A stretch of DNA of 64,000 bases from JAWLBM01 sp041687675 (GTDB taxonomy: Bacteria > Pseudomonadota > Alphaproteobacteria > Rhizobiales > Pleomorphomonadaceae). The position numbers and the translations under genes were made by a program. The DNA is taken from contig JAWLBM010000004.1 of NCBI GenBank assembly GCA_041687675.1, positions 132,688 to 196,687 of the forward strand, in the 5' to 3' direction. Positions 1 through 8,969 of this stretch are shown piece after piece (the stretch's first letter is position 1; every line of letters starts with the position of its first letter). Under the pieces are notes generated by a model. The model worked only from the letters and a program-made list of their open reading frames with translations, ran no database searches and had not been told where the DNA came from.

Positions 1-2
1 CC

Positions 3-275
3 GACGCCGGGGCCGCCGCCTGGGTGCCGATCATCCTCGGCGTCGGCCTCATCCTGTACAGCCTGGTGACCCGCTACGAATGGGGCGTGGTCGGGCTGAT
101 CCCGATGCCCGTCCACCTGGTGCTGGACGCGGCCAGCGGGGTGTTCCTGGCGGTGTCGCCGTGGCTGTTCGGCTTCGCCGACCTCGTGTTCTGGCCGCAT
201 GTGGCGGTCGGCGTCCTCGAGATCGGCGCCGCGGCCATGACGAACAGGCACGCGCCGGTCGAGGCTCGCGCCTGA
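3..275 (+). CDS. SPW-repeat membrane protein, 5' end cut by window edge
   Basis: The reading frame is open from the first bases of the window to a TGA at 273-275, so the gene starts upstream and only the C-terminal ~90 residues are visible. A GTG at 24 is in frame but looks internal, because hydrophobic coding sequence continues before it. The visible part has two or three hydrophobic segments and the motif SPWLFGFAD, the hallmark of the SPW repeat family of small integral membrane proteins. The function of that family is not established. It ends 30 bp before the convergent regulator gene. Confidence 0.7.
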   Translation, partial: DAGAAAWVPIILGVGLILYSLVTRYEWGVVGLIPMPVHLVLDAASGVFLAVSPWLFGFADLVFWPHVAVGVLEIGAAAMTNRHAPVEARA

Positions 276-305
276 GCGACCCGGCCCGGCCCGCCCGGCC
301 GGGGG

Positions 306-1400
306 TCAGGCCGGGCCGGCGGAGGAGACGGGTCGCGGGTGGTCCGTCGCAGCGACGTAGCTGCCGCAACTCGCTTCCTCCAGGCCCGTCCTGTCGAGCA
401 CGCGGATGTTGGCCCGGGTCGCCTTGATCACGCCGGTGGATTCGAGCAGGTGGACCGCCTCGGTGACCCGCGGCCGTCGGGTGCCGAGCATCTCGGCGAG
501 CGAGGCGTGCGTGAGCGCGAGGTCGGTCCGGCCGATCCGGTCGAGGCACATCAGCAGGAGGCGGGCCACCCGGCACTCGAGCGTGTGGCGCGCAGCCGCG
601 ACCCCGGTAGCGGAGGCCTGCAGGTAGAGGGCGTGGCAATGGGCGAACGCGGCGGCGCGCGCACCGCCGTCCGCCTCCAGCACCTCGGCCACCGCGGCGA
701 CCGGAACCCGGAGCGCCCGCCCGCCGATCCGGGCCATTGACGTCTGCGCGGACCCGACGGCGCCGGCGGCCGCCGCGAGGTCCGTCGCGCCCTCGGGCCC
801 GACCAGGGCCGCCGTCGCCCGGCCGCCGCGGCCGTCGCGAGCGTCGAGGGAGCAGATCCCGTCGAGCACGAAGTGGATCCGCGTGACCGGCATGCCCGGC
901 CCGGACAGCACCTGGCCGGCGGACAGTTCGACCGTCTCGGCGGCCGCGAGGAGGCGCTCGCGGGCCGCCGCGGGCATGGCCGCCAGCAGTCCGTTCGCCG
1001 GCCTCGCCGACGGATCCGGACGCTCCGGGCCGTTCCAGACGGGCAGCTTCCTCAGGAGTTCGCGCCGGTCGACCGGCTTCTGGCAGAGCGGAACGTCGCT
1101 GAACTCGCTGGGAATCTCGACCGCCTCGTAGCCCGTCGCGAACAGCATCGGCACCCCGCGCCGGCGCAGTTCGTGGGCGATCGGAAACACCATGTTGCCG
1201 TAGATGTTGATGTCGAGCACCGCCGCGTCGATCCGCCCCGCGGACTCGATCAGGCGCAGCGCCGAGCCGAGGTCGCCGACCGGGCCGAGAACCTCGGCCC
1301 CCTGCTCCTCGAGCAGGCGCTCGTATTCGGTCGCGATGTGGAACTCGTCCTCGACGACGAGGAGCCTCTTTCCCCGCATGGACCCACAGGGCGGTTGCAT
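306..1400 (-). CDS. Receiver domain fused to Crp/Fnr-type DNA-binding regulator
   Basis: The protein is 364 aa. An N-terminal receiver domain (about residues 8-120) carries an acidic pair (VVEDE), phospho-acceptor Asp in VLDINI, Thr in FATGY and Lys in CQKPV, so it should be phosphorylatable. It resembles the stand-alone receivers that partner HWE-type histidine kinases. A cyclic-nucleotide-binding-like beta barrel follows (about 140-260) and then a Crp-type winged helix (SLAEMLGTRRPRVTEAV). The ATG at 1400 was chosen because GGGAGG lies 7 nt upstream; the frame is open further upstream but without a ribosome site. It probably acts as a phosphorylation-controlled transcription factor. No histidine kinase is seen nearby. 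Receiver-Crp fusions are uncommon. Target genes are unknown. Confidence 0.8.
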   Translation of the reverse strand: MQPPCGSMRGKRLLVVEDEFHIATEYERLLEEQGAEVLGPVGDLGSALRLIESAGRIDAAVLDINIYGNMVFPIAHELRRRGVPMLFATGYEAVEIPSEFSDVPLCQKPVDRRELLRKLPVWNGPERPDPSARPANGLLAAMPAAARERLLAAAETVELSAGQVLSGPGMPVTRIHFVLDGICSLDARDGRGGRATAALVGPEGATDLAAAAGAVGSAQTSMARIGGRALRVPVAAVAEVLEADGGARAAAFAHCHALYLQASATGVAAARHTLECRVARLLLMCLDRIGRTDLALTHASLAEMLGTRRPRVTEAVHLLESTGVIKATRANIRVLDRTGLEEASCGSYVAATDHPRPVSSAGPA

Positions 1401-1570
1401 CACGCTGCCTCCCGACCGGCTCGGCCCCCGCCGCCGGTCCAGACTAACGCGAGTTGTGCCGCACGTCGCCATTTTCCGACCACTGGCGCCTCCGCCCCGT
1501 CGCACGGCGATGGCCTGCCCGCCGGCCCAGCGAAGCCGGGGAACGTCATCGGACAGGAGGCCTGCCGGGA

Positions 1571-1933
1571 TCAGCGCCGCCGCTTGACCACGGCGCGAAC
1601 CGCTCCGGCCGAGCGGACCGGCGGCTCGCGGCGGCTCTGGCGAAAGGCCGGCGGCAACGGCTCGCCGTCGCCGTCAACGGCGAAGGCGAAGGGAATGCCG
1701 CGGAAGGCGAGCGCATGGGCCAGCGGGTAGATGGTCGCGCCGACCCGGGTGTCGAGCAGCGCCGCGTCGGGGTGTTCGGAGCCGAGGATCGCAAGACCCG
1801 CCCGAGGGTCCGAAACCGGACCCAGCACGCGCGCCCCGGCCTCTTCGAGGTCGTGCTTGATCAGCGCTGCCGACGGCTCGGCTCCGGCAACGAGAACGCT
1901 CAGGCCCCCCAGGGGTTTGCGGTTGCGGCTCAT
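1571..1933 (-). CDS. Degenerate single-domain response regulator
   Basis: A 120-residue receiver-like protein. It keeps the fold-level pattern (LSVLVAG, ARVLGPVSDP, ALLDTRVG, GIPFAFAVDG) and resembles the receiver of the neighbouring fusion regulator, including the shared VLGPV segment. The Asp-Asp/Glu-Asp metal pocket is replaced by VAGAEP. The candidate acceptor Asp remains in LLDTRVG, but the conserved Thr/Ser and Lys positions are not recognisable. It is therefore unlikely to be a normal phospho-switch and may act by protein contact. An alternative ATG at 1957 would add eight residues; neither start has a strong ribosome site. It lies on the same strand as, and upstream of, the receiver-Crp gene. 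Confidence 0.65.
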   Translation of the reverse strand: MSRNRKPLGGLSVLVAGAEPSAALIKHDLEEAGARVLGPVSDPRAGLAILGSEHPDAALLDTRVGATIYPLAHALAFRGIPFAFAVDGDGEPLPPAFRQSRREPPVRSAGAVRAVVKRRR

Positions 1934-2214
1934 CCCGGTCCAGTCTCCAGGCGTCATCCGGGCGCCCGATCCGTGGCGGCCGCCCCCGGCCAAGCGAAAA
2001 GGGGCAGGTGGCCCGACGTCCGGGCCCGCGGGCACTGGACGTCCATGAACTCCGTCGCGCGGCCGGGCCGCGGAACGTGGGTGAGCCTCTACTTTCGCCG
2101 CGTGGCATCGCCCGGTCGAGCCTCGGTTCCCGACCGGACCCAGCGCCCTCGAGGCGACGCCCCGAAGAGCGCCCCTTCGGCGGGCGGACACCCGACGGGG
2201 CGGGCCGGACGCCG

Positions 2215-5200
2215 TCAGGCGGCGGACGAGGAGGACGCGAGTTCCTGGACCATGCGGCCGACCGCGGCGTGGTCGATCTTGCCCGTTCCGAGGAGGGGCA
2301 TCTTCGCGACGGTCAGCACCTGGGCAGGCATCGTCAGTTCCGTCGCGCCGCGGCTGCGGGCGAAGGCGACGAAGGCCTCGCGGGTCGCGTCCGGCGCGTC
2401 GGTGACGAGGATCAGCCGCTCGCCCTTGCGCGCGTCCGGCACGCTCGCCACAGCCGACTGGCGGTCCTTCCAGAGATCCGAGGCGAGCGCCTCGACGGCG
2501 GCCAGCGAGACCATCTCGCCGCCGATCTTGGCGAAGCGCTTGGCCCGGCCGCGGATGGTGATGAAGCCCTCCGCGTCGATCGAGACGATGTCGCCGGTGT
2601 CGTGCCAGCCCTCGGGCGGCGGCTCGAGCAGGCCGGGGGCGCTCGCCCGCATGTAGCCGAGCATCACGTTGGGCCCGCGGACGTGCAGCCGGCCCGCGCC
2701 CTCGATGCCGGGGACCGGCTCGAGCTTCGCCTGCATGCCGGGCATCAGCCGCCCGACGGTGCCGAAGCGGTTGTGCATCGGCGTGTTGATCGCCAGCACC
2801 GGCGCCGTCTCGGTGACGCCGTAGCCCTCGAGGATGCGGACGCCGAACTTCTCCAGGTAGGTGCGGCGCGTCGTCTCCTTCACCGGCTCGGCGCCGGCGA
2901 GCACGTAGCGCAGCGACCGGAAGTCGTATGGGTGGGCGGCCCGGGCGTAGCCGGCGAGGAAGGTGTCGGTGCCGAAGAGGATCGTCGCGTTGGTGGAGTA
3001 CACCAGCTCGGGCACCACCCGGTAGTGCAGCGGCGTCGGGTAGAGGTAGACGGGGACGCCGGAGACCAGCGGCAGCACGAAGCCCACCGTCAGCCCGAAG
3101 GAATGGAACATCGGCAGCACGTTGAAGACCTTGTCCTGCCGGCCGAAGTCGATCCGCGCCGCGGCCTGGGCGGCGTTGGAGAGCATGTTGCGGTGGGAGA
3201 GGACGACGGCCTTCGGCGCCCCTTCGGACCCGGAGGTGAAGAGGATCGCGGCCGGGTCGTCCGGCGAGCCGGGCACGCGGCCGCGGCCGCCCCGCAGGAG
3301 CGCCGCCAGCCGGCGGAGCCGGCCGATGCGGCCGCCGATGTCCTCGAGGTAGACGATGCGGATCCCGTCCAGCGAGGCGACCAGCGGCTCCAGCCGGCCC
3401 TTCTCGACGAAGGCGCGCGAGGTCACGATCGTGTCGGCCTTCACAGACGCCAGGCCCGAGCGGATGTTGGCGGCGCCGGCGGTGAAGTTCACCATCGCCG
3501 GCACCCGCCCGGCCGACATCAGCCCCAGCACGGTCGCCCCGGTCGCGTCGGCGTTCGGGAGCATCACCCCGACCGCGCCGCCGGCGGGCGCGAGGCCCTC
3601 GAACTCGCGCCCGAGCACGTCGGCCCCGGCGAGGAGCCGGCGGTAGCTCATCGCGCCGGCCACCGGATCCTCGACGGCGGTGCGGGACCGGCCGTGCACG
3701 CGGGCCGCGTCGGCGACGGCCTGCGGGATCGTCCGGGCCGTGTCGAAGGTCCGGAAGACGAGGTCGGACATGATCTGGTAGAGCGCGTTGCCGGCGGCGA
3801 TGCGCCGGTACTTGCCGCGGAGCGCGGGATCGACGTCGAGGTGCACCGGCTCGAGCACGGTCACCCGCACCTTGGGGAACAGCCGCCGGCGGACCTGGCC
3901 GCGCTTCAGCCGGGTGAACGGGGTCGCCTCGAGGCCGTCGATCTTGACGGGGACGACCATCACCTCGGCCTTGTCGGCGATCAGCGCCGCGCCGTCGTAG
4001 ACCTTCATCAGGCTGCCGGTGACGGTGAGGCGGCCCTCGGGGAAGATCACCAGCGTCTCGCCGGACCGCACCGCCTGGATCAGCGTCCTCGTCGCCATCG
4101 GCCGGGTCGGGTCGAGCGGCATCGCCCGGGTGAAGCTGAGGAACGGGCGCACCCACCAGCGCTGCGCGATGCCGTGGTCGATGGCGAACACCGGGTCGCG
4201 GTCGAGCAGCGACAGCGCCAGCGCGGCGTCGAGGAAGCTCACGTGGTTGAGGGCGATGATGCAGTTCGGCCCCGCCCTGGCGACGTTGTCGAGCCCGCGC
4301 ACCTCCATCCGGAACACCGCCCGGAAGAGGATCGAGATCGCGTCCATGAAGGCGTTGGTCGGCAGCGTCGCGGCGATCAGCGCGGCGGCGACGAGGTTGC
4401 CGGCGGCGAGGGCGGCGAACAGCAGGGACGGCCCGTGCCCCGCCGCCTGCAGCGCGGCGAGGGCGGCGGAGCCGGCCACCATCGTCGCCGCCGAGACCAC
4501 CGCGGCGGCCGCCACCGCCCGCGCCCGGCTCTCGGCCGGCGCCCAGGCCTGCAGCGCCGCGAAGGACGGGACGATCAGGAGGCCGGCGGCGGCGGCGAGC
4601 CCGAAGAGGTCGACCGCCGCCCGCCAGGCCTCGCTCCTGGCGAAGAATTCCGCGACGGAGAGCCCGAGCCTCGACGGCTCGACCGCGGCGGCGCCGAGGG
4701 CGAGGTCGGCGGAGAACACCGCCATCAGGGCGGTGCCGATCACGCAGGGAAGCAGCACGATCCGGCCCGCGGACATCAGCGCCGCCAGCGCCGAGCCGAG
4801 CGCGATCGCCACCGCGAACACCGCGAGGAAGACGGTGACGACCGCGTCGCCGCCGCCGAGATGCAGCTTCACATAGCCCGGCATCAGCGCCAGCATCACC
4901 GCGCCGACCATCCAGAACCAGCCGCCATAGAGCGCCATCAGCCAGAGCCGGCGGTCCTTCCGCACCACGCCGACGAGGCCGAAGGTGGAGCGCAGGAGGT
5001 TCCAGTCGGGCCTGAGCCCCGGCGCCGCCGCCACGGTGGAGGGAATGGCGAGGCTCGTCAGGAAGCAGAGCCCGGAGAAGAGGGCGACGAGCACGGCGTA
5101 GGAGGCAGGGTCCGCCCCCGCGTCGGAGGCAAGCCCGGCGAGGATGCCGCCGCCGAGGATGGCGAGGAAGGTCGCTCCCTCGACGAGGGCGTTGCCGGCG

Positions 5201-5610
5201 GGAAGCTCCGACCGGGCGAGATGGTCCGGAAGGATGGCGTATTTCACCGGGCCGAACAGCGCGGCCACCACCCCGTAGAGCAGCAGGGCCGCCATCAGCA
5301 CGGGCATGGAGTGGGCAAGGAACCCCGCCACCGCGACGGCGGCGGCGCCGAGCTCGGCGAGCTTCAGCCGCCGCACCAGCAGCGCCTTGTCGAGCCGGTC
5401 GGCGAGCTCGCCGCCGAGCGCCGAGACGATGAAGAAGGGCGCGATGAAGACGGCGCCGGCGATCGCCACCATGCCGCCGTCCCCCTCGCCGCCGACCCCC
5501 GCGAGGATCAGGAAGACGATCGCCGTCTTCAGGAGGTTGTCGGCGAACGCCGAGAAGAACTGCGTCCAGAACAGCGGCGCGAAACGGCGGGATTTGAGCA
5601 GTTCGAACAT
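2215..5610 (-). CDS. LplT-like MFS / PlsC acyltransferase / acyl-ACP synthetase fusion (Aas type)
   Basis: A 1131-aa three-part protein. Residues ~1-410 form a 12-helix MFS transporter resembling lysophospholipid flippase LplT (start MFELLKSRRF). Residues ~430-620 are a PlsC/LPLAT acyltransferase with the HX4D motif NHVSFLDA (H456, D461). Residues ~640-1131 are an ANL adenylating enzyme with ILFTSGSEGAPK (K800). In E. coli, LplT imports lysophosphatidylethanolamine and Aas re-acylates it using an acyl-ACP formed by its own synthetase domain; here all three activities sit in one inner-membrane polypeptide. The start at 5610 has AGGAG 6 nt upstream; an upstream in-frame ATG at 5649 has none. 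It stands alone, with hairpin elements upstream. The likely role is phospholipid remodelling or repair. Confidence 0.9.
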   Translation of the reverse strand: MFELLKSRRFAPLFWTQFFSAFADNLLKTAIVFLILAGVGGEGDGGMVAIAGAVFIAPFFIVSALGGELADRLDKALLVRRLKLAELGAAAVAVAGFLAHSMPVLMAALLLYGVVAALFGPVKYAILPDHLARSELPAGNALVEGATFLAILGGGILAGLASDAGADPASYAVLVALFSGLCFLTSLAIPSTVAAAPGLRPDWNLLRSTFGLVGVVRKDRRLWLMALYGGWFWMVGAVMLALMPGYVKLHLGGGDAVVTVFLAVFAVAIALGSALAALMSAGRIVLLPCVIGTALMAVFSADLALGAAAVEPSRLGLSVAEFFARSEAWRAAVDLFGLAAAAGLLIVPSFAALQAWAPAESRARAVAAAAVVSAATMVAGSAALAALQAAGHGPSLLFAALAAGNLVAAALIAATLPTNAFMDAISILFRAVFRMEVRGLDNVARAGPNCIIALNHVSFLDAALALSLLDRDPVFAIDHGIAQRWWVRPFLSFTRAMPLDPTRPMATRTLIQAVRSGETLVIFPEGRLTVTGSLMKVYDGAALIADKAEVMVVPVKIDGLEATPFTRLKRGQVRRRLFPKVRVTVLEPVHLDVDPALRGKYRRIAAGNALYQIMSDLVFRTFDTARTIPQAVADAARVHGRSRTAVEDPVAGAMSYRRLLAGADVLGREFEGLAPAGGAVGVMLPNADATGATVLGLMSAGRVPAMVNFTAGAANIRSGLASVKADTIVTSRAFVEKGRLEPLVASLDGIRIVYLEDIGGRIGRLRRLAALLRGGRGRVPGSPDDPAAILFTSGSEGAPKAVVLSHRNMLSNAAQAAARIDFGRQDKVFNVLPMFHSFGLTVGFVLPLVSGVPVYLYPTPLHYRVVPELVYSTNATILFGTDTFLAGYARAAHPYDFRSLRYVLAGAEPVKETTRRTYLEKFGVRILEGYGVTETAPVLAINTPMHNRFGTVGRLMPGMQAKLEPVPGIEGAGRLHVRGPNVMLGYMRASAPGLLEPPPEGWHDTGDIVSIDAEGFITIRGRAKRFAKIGGEMVSLAAVEALASDLWKDRQSAVASVPDARKGERLILVTDAPDATREAFVAFARSRGATELTMPAQVLTVAKMPLLGTGKIDHAAVGRMVQELASSSSAA

Positions 5611-5710
5611 CGGGCACTCCTGGCCGGGCTTCGGCCGTTGGCCAAGCATACTCCGGATGCCTGTTCGATCCGTTGACGCGGTTTTCAGCCGCCCCGCCGT
5701 CTCCGCCCTC

Positions 5711-5746
5711 CCTTCTCCCCCCGGGGAGAAGGTGCCCCGAAGGGGC
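5711..5746. repeat. Double intergenic palindrome (REP-like or terminator hairpins)
   Basis: Two adjacent hairpins lie between the LplT-Aas fusion and the HisD-like gene. The first has 10-bp arms (5711-5720 with 5723-5732); the second is GCCCC-GAA-GGGGC (5734-5746). The style resembles dispersed palindromes common between alphaproteobacterial genes. It sits about 50 bp past the stop of the leftward HisD-like operon, so it could also end that transcript, but there is no T-run. Confidence 0.5.
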
Positions 5747-5793
5747 GGATGAGGGGGCCCCCGGCCGGGCGGTCCCCTCGAGCGCCGTCTCCC

Positions 5794-7122
5794 TCAGCCT
5801 CCCCCGAGCAGCCGGTCCCGGATCTCCGACACCGCGTTCTCGTGGGCCGCGAAGCCCTCGTAGCGCGCCAGCGTGCGGGCGTGACGGGCAAGTTCCGGGT
5901 AGGCGGGGGCGGTGACGTAGCCGACCGAGGAGCGCTTGAGGAAGTCGGTCACCGACAGCGGGCCGAAGGTGCGCGCCCAGCCGGAGGTGGGCAGCACGCA
6001 GTTGGGCCCGAGCACGAAGTTGCCGAGGGTGATCGGCGTGTGCGGCCCCATCAGCACCTCCGCCGCGTTGACGAAGTGGCCGAGGTGGCGGAAGGGGTCG
6101 GCGGAGAGCACCTCGAGGTGCTCGGGCGCGTAGTCGTTGACGAAGGCGTAGGACTCCTCCACCGACCTCGTCAGCACGACGCCGCCGCGCGGGCCGGTGA
6201 GCACCGCGCGGGAGAAGGACACCCGCTGCTCGGGCATCTCCGCCCACCAGCCGGGCAGGGCGGCCATCGCCGCCTCGGCGACCTCGCGCACGTGGGTGAC
6301 CAGGTAGGCCGAGGAATCCGGGCCGTGCTCCGCCTCGATCAGCAGGTCGAGGGCGGCGAGGCGTCCGTCGGCGGTCTCGTCGGCGAAGACGATGGACTCC
6401 GACGGGCCGGCCGGCGTGCCGGTGTCGATCACCCCGGCGAGGAGGCGCTTGGCCGCCACCACGAAGGGCGAGCCGGGACCGAGGATCTTCGCCGCCTTGC
6501 GGACCGTCTCCGTCCCGTAGGCGACCGCCGCCACGGCCTGGGCGCCGCCCACCTTGTAGACGGTCTCTACGCCGGCGACCTTCGCCGCGACCAGGGTCGC
6601 CGCGTCGACGGTGCCCTCCGGCGTCGGCGGCGTCACGATCGCCACCTCCGGCACCCCGGCGACCACCGCCGGGACGGAGGTCATCATCGTCACCGAGGGA
6701 AAGGCGCCCTTGCCGCGCGGCACGTAGAGCGCCACCGAGGGGATCGGGTGCCAGCGGTCGCCGGCGAAGGCGCCGGGGCGGATCTCCTTCAGCCACATCG
6801 GCTCCGGCCTCTGCTCCTCGTGGAAGCGGCGGATGTTGTCGACGGCGTATTCGATCGCGGCGATCACCTCCGGGTCCACCGCCCGGAAGGCGGCGTCGAA
6901 CTCGGCCGGCGTGGCGCGGATCGCGTCCGCCGGCACGTCGGCGCCGTCGAGCTCGCGGGCATAGCGGACCAGCGCCGCGTCGCCGCCGGTGCGGACCGCC
7001 TCGACGATCGGGCGGACCTTGTCGATGAAGGCGGAGAGGTCGGCCTCGGCCCGGCGCAGCAGCGCGGCCCGGGCGTCGGCGTCGAGATCGGCGAGGACAT
7101 GGAGGTTGCAGGGCGCGGACAT
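5794..7122 (-). CDS. HisD-family NAD-dependent dehydrogenase, non-histidinol paralogue
   Basis: A 442-aa protein of the histidinol dehydrogenase family, with YVPRGKGAFPS, TPAGPSES, EAEHGPDS, NDYAPEHLEV and a C-terminal EGFAAHENAV. The catalytic Glu-His pair and the last zinc-ligand His are kept. Three positions differ from E. coli HisD: zinc ligand Q259 is E267, zinc ligand D360 is N368 (GNFVLG) and substrate ligand H367 is C375 (GPNCVLPT). It is the last gene of a polyamine-type ABC importer operon with an SDR, not of a his operon. The family includes dehydrogenases of other small alcohols, such as HpsN, which oxidises 2,3-dihydroxypropane-1-sulfonate. I infer oxidation of an imported amino or sulfonated alcohol to an acid. 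Automated annotation will probably call it hisD. Confidence 0.85.
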   Translation of the reverse strand: MSAPCNLHVLADLDADARAALLRRAEADLSAFIDKVRPIVEAVRTGGDAALVRYARELDGADVPADAIRATPAEFDAAFRAVDPEVIAAIEYAVDNIRRFHEEQRPEPMWLKEIRPGAFAGDRWHPIPSVALYVPRGKGAFPSVTMMTSVPAVVAGVPEVAIVTPPTPEGTVDAATLVAAKVAGVETVYKVGGAQAVAAVAYGTETVRKAAKILGPGSPFVVAAKRLLAGVIDTGTPAGPSESIVFADETADGRLAALDLLIEAEHGPDSSAYLVTHVREVAEAAMAALPGWWAEMPEQRVSFSRAVLTGPRGGVVLTRSVEESYAFVNDYAPEHLEVLSADPFRHLGHFVNAAEVLMGPHTPITLGNFVLGPNCVLPTSGWARTFGPLSVTDFLKRSSVGYVTAPAYPELARHARTLARYEGFAAHENAVSEIRDRLLGGG

Positions 7123-7130
7123 GGGCGGGC

Positions 7131-7931
7131 TCACTTCGATTTCAGGACGACGTCGAGGCCGACCAGCCGGTCGAGCGCGGCGATGGCCAGCGCGGCGACG
7201 GCGATGAAGACCACCGAGATGGCGGCGAGGTCGGGGGTGATGATCGAGCGGATGGAGTTGTAGATCTGCACCGGCAGCGTGACCGTGCGGGCGTCGACCA
7301 GCAGCAGGCTGACGAGGAACTCGTTCAGCGCCAGGATGAACATCAGCAGCGAGCCGGTGATCACCCCGGGCATCACCGCCGGCAGGGTGACGAGGAAGAA
7401 GGTCTGCACGGGCGGCGCACCGCAGTTGGCGGCGGCGTTCTCCAGTTCGGGGTCGATCGCGTTGGCGCTGCCGGTCACCGCCCAGATCATGAAGGGGAGG
7501 TTGATCAGGCAGCAGGCGAGGCCGACCGGCCAGAGGCTGCCGAGGAGGCGCAGCTCGCCGAAGAGCAGCATCAGCCCGATGCCCGATCCGATCAGCGGGA
7601 TGGTGAACGGCAGCAGCAGGTAGACCTGGACCGTCTTTGCGAAGCGGATCCGGTACTTGGCGAGCGCGATGCCGGCGAGCACGCCGGCCGGCAGGGCGAT
7701 GGCCGTGCAGACGGTCGCCACCTGCAGCGAGCGCCAGAACGCCTGGCGCAGGTCGGACGCAGCCAGCACCTTGGCGTACCACTTGAGCGACAGCCCGTCC
7801 GGCGGGAAGACGATCAGGTTGCCGGCGGTGAAGGAGGCGCCGAGCACGACCAGCGTCGGCGCCGACATGGTGACGACGCAGAGGATCACCACCGTCCACA
7901 ACACCGCCGATCGGGCGCGCGGAGACGTCAT
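7131..7931 (-). CDS. ABC importer permease, PotC type
   Basis: A 266-aa integral membrane protein with about six helices and the EAA-loop motif of binding-protein-dependent permeases (ENAAANCGAPPVQTFF). It belongs to the spermidine/putrescine PotC group. Its start overlaps the stop of the PotB-like gene by ATGA, so the two are translationally coupled and probably form the heterodimeric channel. The HisD-like gene follows 8 bp later. The substrate is unknown; the family also handles other small cations and organic molecules. Confidence 0.88.
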   Translation of the reverse strand: MTSPRARSAVLWTVVILCVVTMSAPTLVVLGASFTAGNLIVFPPDGLSLKWYAKVLAASDLRQAFWRSLQVATVCTAIALPAGVLAGIALAKYRIRFAKTVQVYLLLPFTIPLIGSGIGLMLLFGELRLLGSLWPVGLACCLINLPFMIWAVTGSANAIDPELENAAANCGAPPVQTFFLVTLPAVMPGVITGSLLMFILALNEFLVSLLLVDARTVTLPVQIYNSIRSIITPDLAAISVVFIAVAALAIAALDRLVGLDVVLKSK

Positions 7932-8875
7932 GGCGGCGTCTCCCGCCGCATGCCGAGCGTGCCGGTGCCGAGCAGGGCGAAGACGACCCCGGCGATGGTC
8001 GAGCCGAGGAGCACGAGGATCACCGCCAGCGCCGCGCCGAGGCCGGCGTCGGAGGTGCGGAAGAACTGGTCGTAGACCGCGTTGGCGATGAAGTCGTTGG
8101 TGCCGCCGCCGAGGATCGCCGGCATGGCGAAGTCGGTCAGCGACAGCGTCATCACCACGATGCCGGCGCCGACGACGCCGGGCCGGGCCATCGGGATCAC
8201 CACATGGCGGAAGGTGCGGATCCAGTCGGCGCCGAGGCACTCGGCGGCGCGCTCCATCTCCTCCGGGATCGCGGTCAGCGCCGGCGCGAGCATCAGCACG
8301 GCGAAGGGCAGCATGTACTGGACGAGGCCGAACACCACGGCCGGGTAGTTGTAGATGAGGCGGTAGGGCCCGAGCCCGGCGAGGCCGAGGACCTCGTTCA
8401 CGAAGCCCTGGTTGCCGAGGATGATCAGCCAGCCGTAGGCGCGCACCACCTGGCCGATGAAGAAGGGCAGGAACAGCGCGACCAGCAGCGTCTTGCGCAG
8501 GGCCGCCGAGGGGGTGCGCACCATCACATAGGCGTAGGGGAAGGCGAGGGCGACGGTCACCGCGGTCACGACCAGCGCCGCGCCGAGGCTGCGGCCCATG
8601 ATCGCGAGGTAGGTCGGCTGCGTCAGCGCCTTGGCGTAGTTGGCAAGGTCCCGCTCCTCCGACAGGCGGTAGGTGGTGAAGTCCATCGTCCGGAAACTGG
8701 TGTCGAGGATCTCGACGATGCCCCAGGCGAGGAGGCCGACGAGCGCCAGCGCCGGGGCGAGGAACAGCCACGGGACCGCGCGCGCGAAGGAACGCGGCCA
8801 CGCCCGTTCGGCCGTCGCCTCGAGGAGGTCGAAGGCGCGCCAGCTGAGCGGATAGGCGGTGGACGGTCGGCGCAT
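7928..8875 (-). CDS. ABC importer permease, PotB type
   Basis: A 315-aa permease with a long cytoplasmic N-terminus and six predicted helices. The EAA loop is ERAAECLGADWIRTFRHV. It pairs with the PotC-type permease, with which it overlaps by four bases. A strong hairpin in the leader between the binding-protein gene and this gene may lower permease expression relative to the binding protein. Confidence 0.88.
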   Translation of the reverse strand: MRRPSTAYPLSWRAFDLLEATAERAWPRSFARAVPWLFLAPALALVGLLAWGIVEILDTSFRTMDFTTYRLSEERDLANYAKALTQPTYLAIMGRSLGAALVVTAVTVALAFPYAYVMVRTPSAALRKTLLVALFLPFFIGQVVRAYGWLIILGNQGFVNEVLGLAGLGPYRLIYNYPAVVFGLVQYMLPFAVLMLAPALTAIPEEMERAAECLGADWIRTFRHVVIPMARPGVVGAGIVVMTLSLTDFAMPAILGGGTNDFIANAVYDQFFRTSDAGLGAALAVILVLLGSTIAGVVFALLGTGTLGMRRETPP

Positions 8876-8905
8876 GGATCCGGCGGGGGCGGGGACGGGA
8901 AACGG

Positions 8906-8933
8906 CCGCCGCCGGGCGAGGGCCCGGCGGCGG
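8906..8933 (-). promoter_or_regulatory. Intra-operon stem-loop between binding protein and permease genes
   Basis: A perfect 12-bp inverted repeat (8906-8917 with 8922-8933) around the loop GAGG, almost all G+C. It lies in the 94-bp gap between the solute-binding protein and PotB-type permease genes. Such hairpins, as in malE-malF, stabilise the upstream mRNA or cause partial termination. There is no T-run, so a full terminator is unlikely. Confidence 0.6.
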
Positions 8934-8969
8934 TGGGTCGCGGGAGCCGGTCCTGCCGGCGGGCGGGCG

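Noticed and set aside
2008..5676. A 1222-codon plus-strand frame antisense to the acyltransferase fusion.
   Set aside because: Composition (His/Arg/Glu/Gly-rich, no domains) is that of a high-GC antisense shadow.
1571..6796. A continuous 1741-codon minus-strand frame across the LplT-Aas gene.
   Set aside because: Most of it is Arg/Pro/Gly-rich frame shadow of the fusion gene and the HisD-like gene; only its last 120 codons (the degenerate receiver) look like a real protein.
5794..7122. Assignment as histidine-biosynthetic hisD.
   Set aside because: Zinc and substrate ligands are substituted and the genes around it are an ABC importer and SDR rather than his genes.
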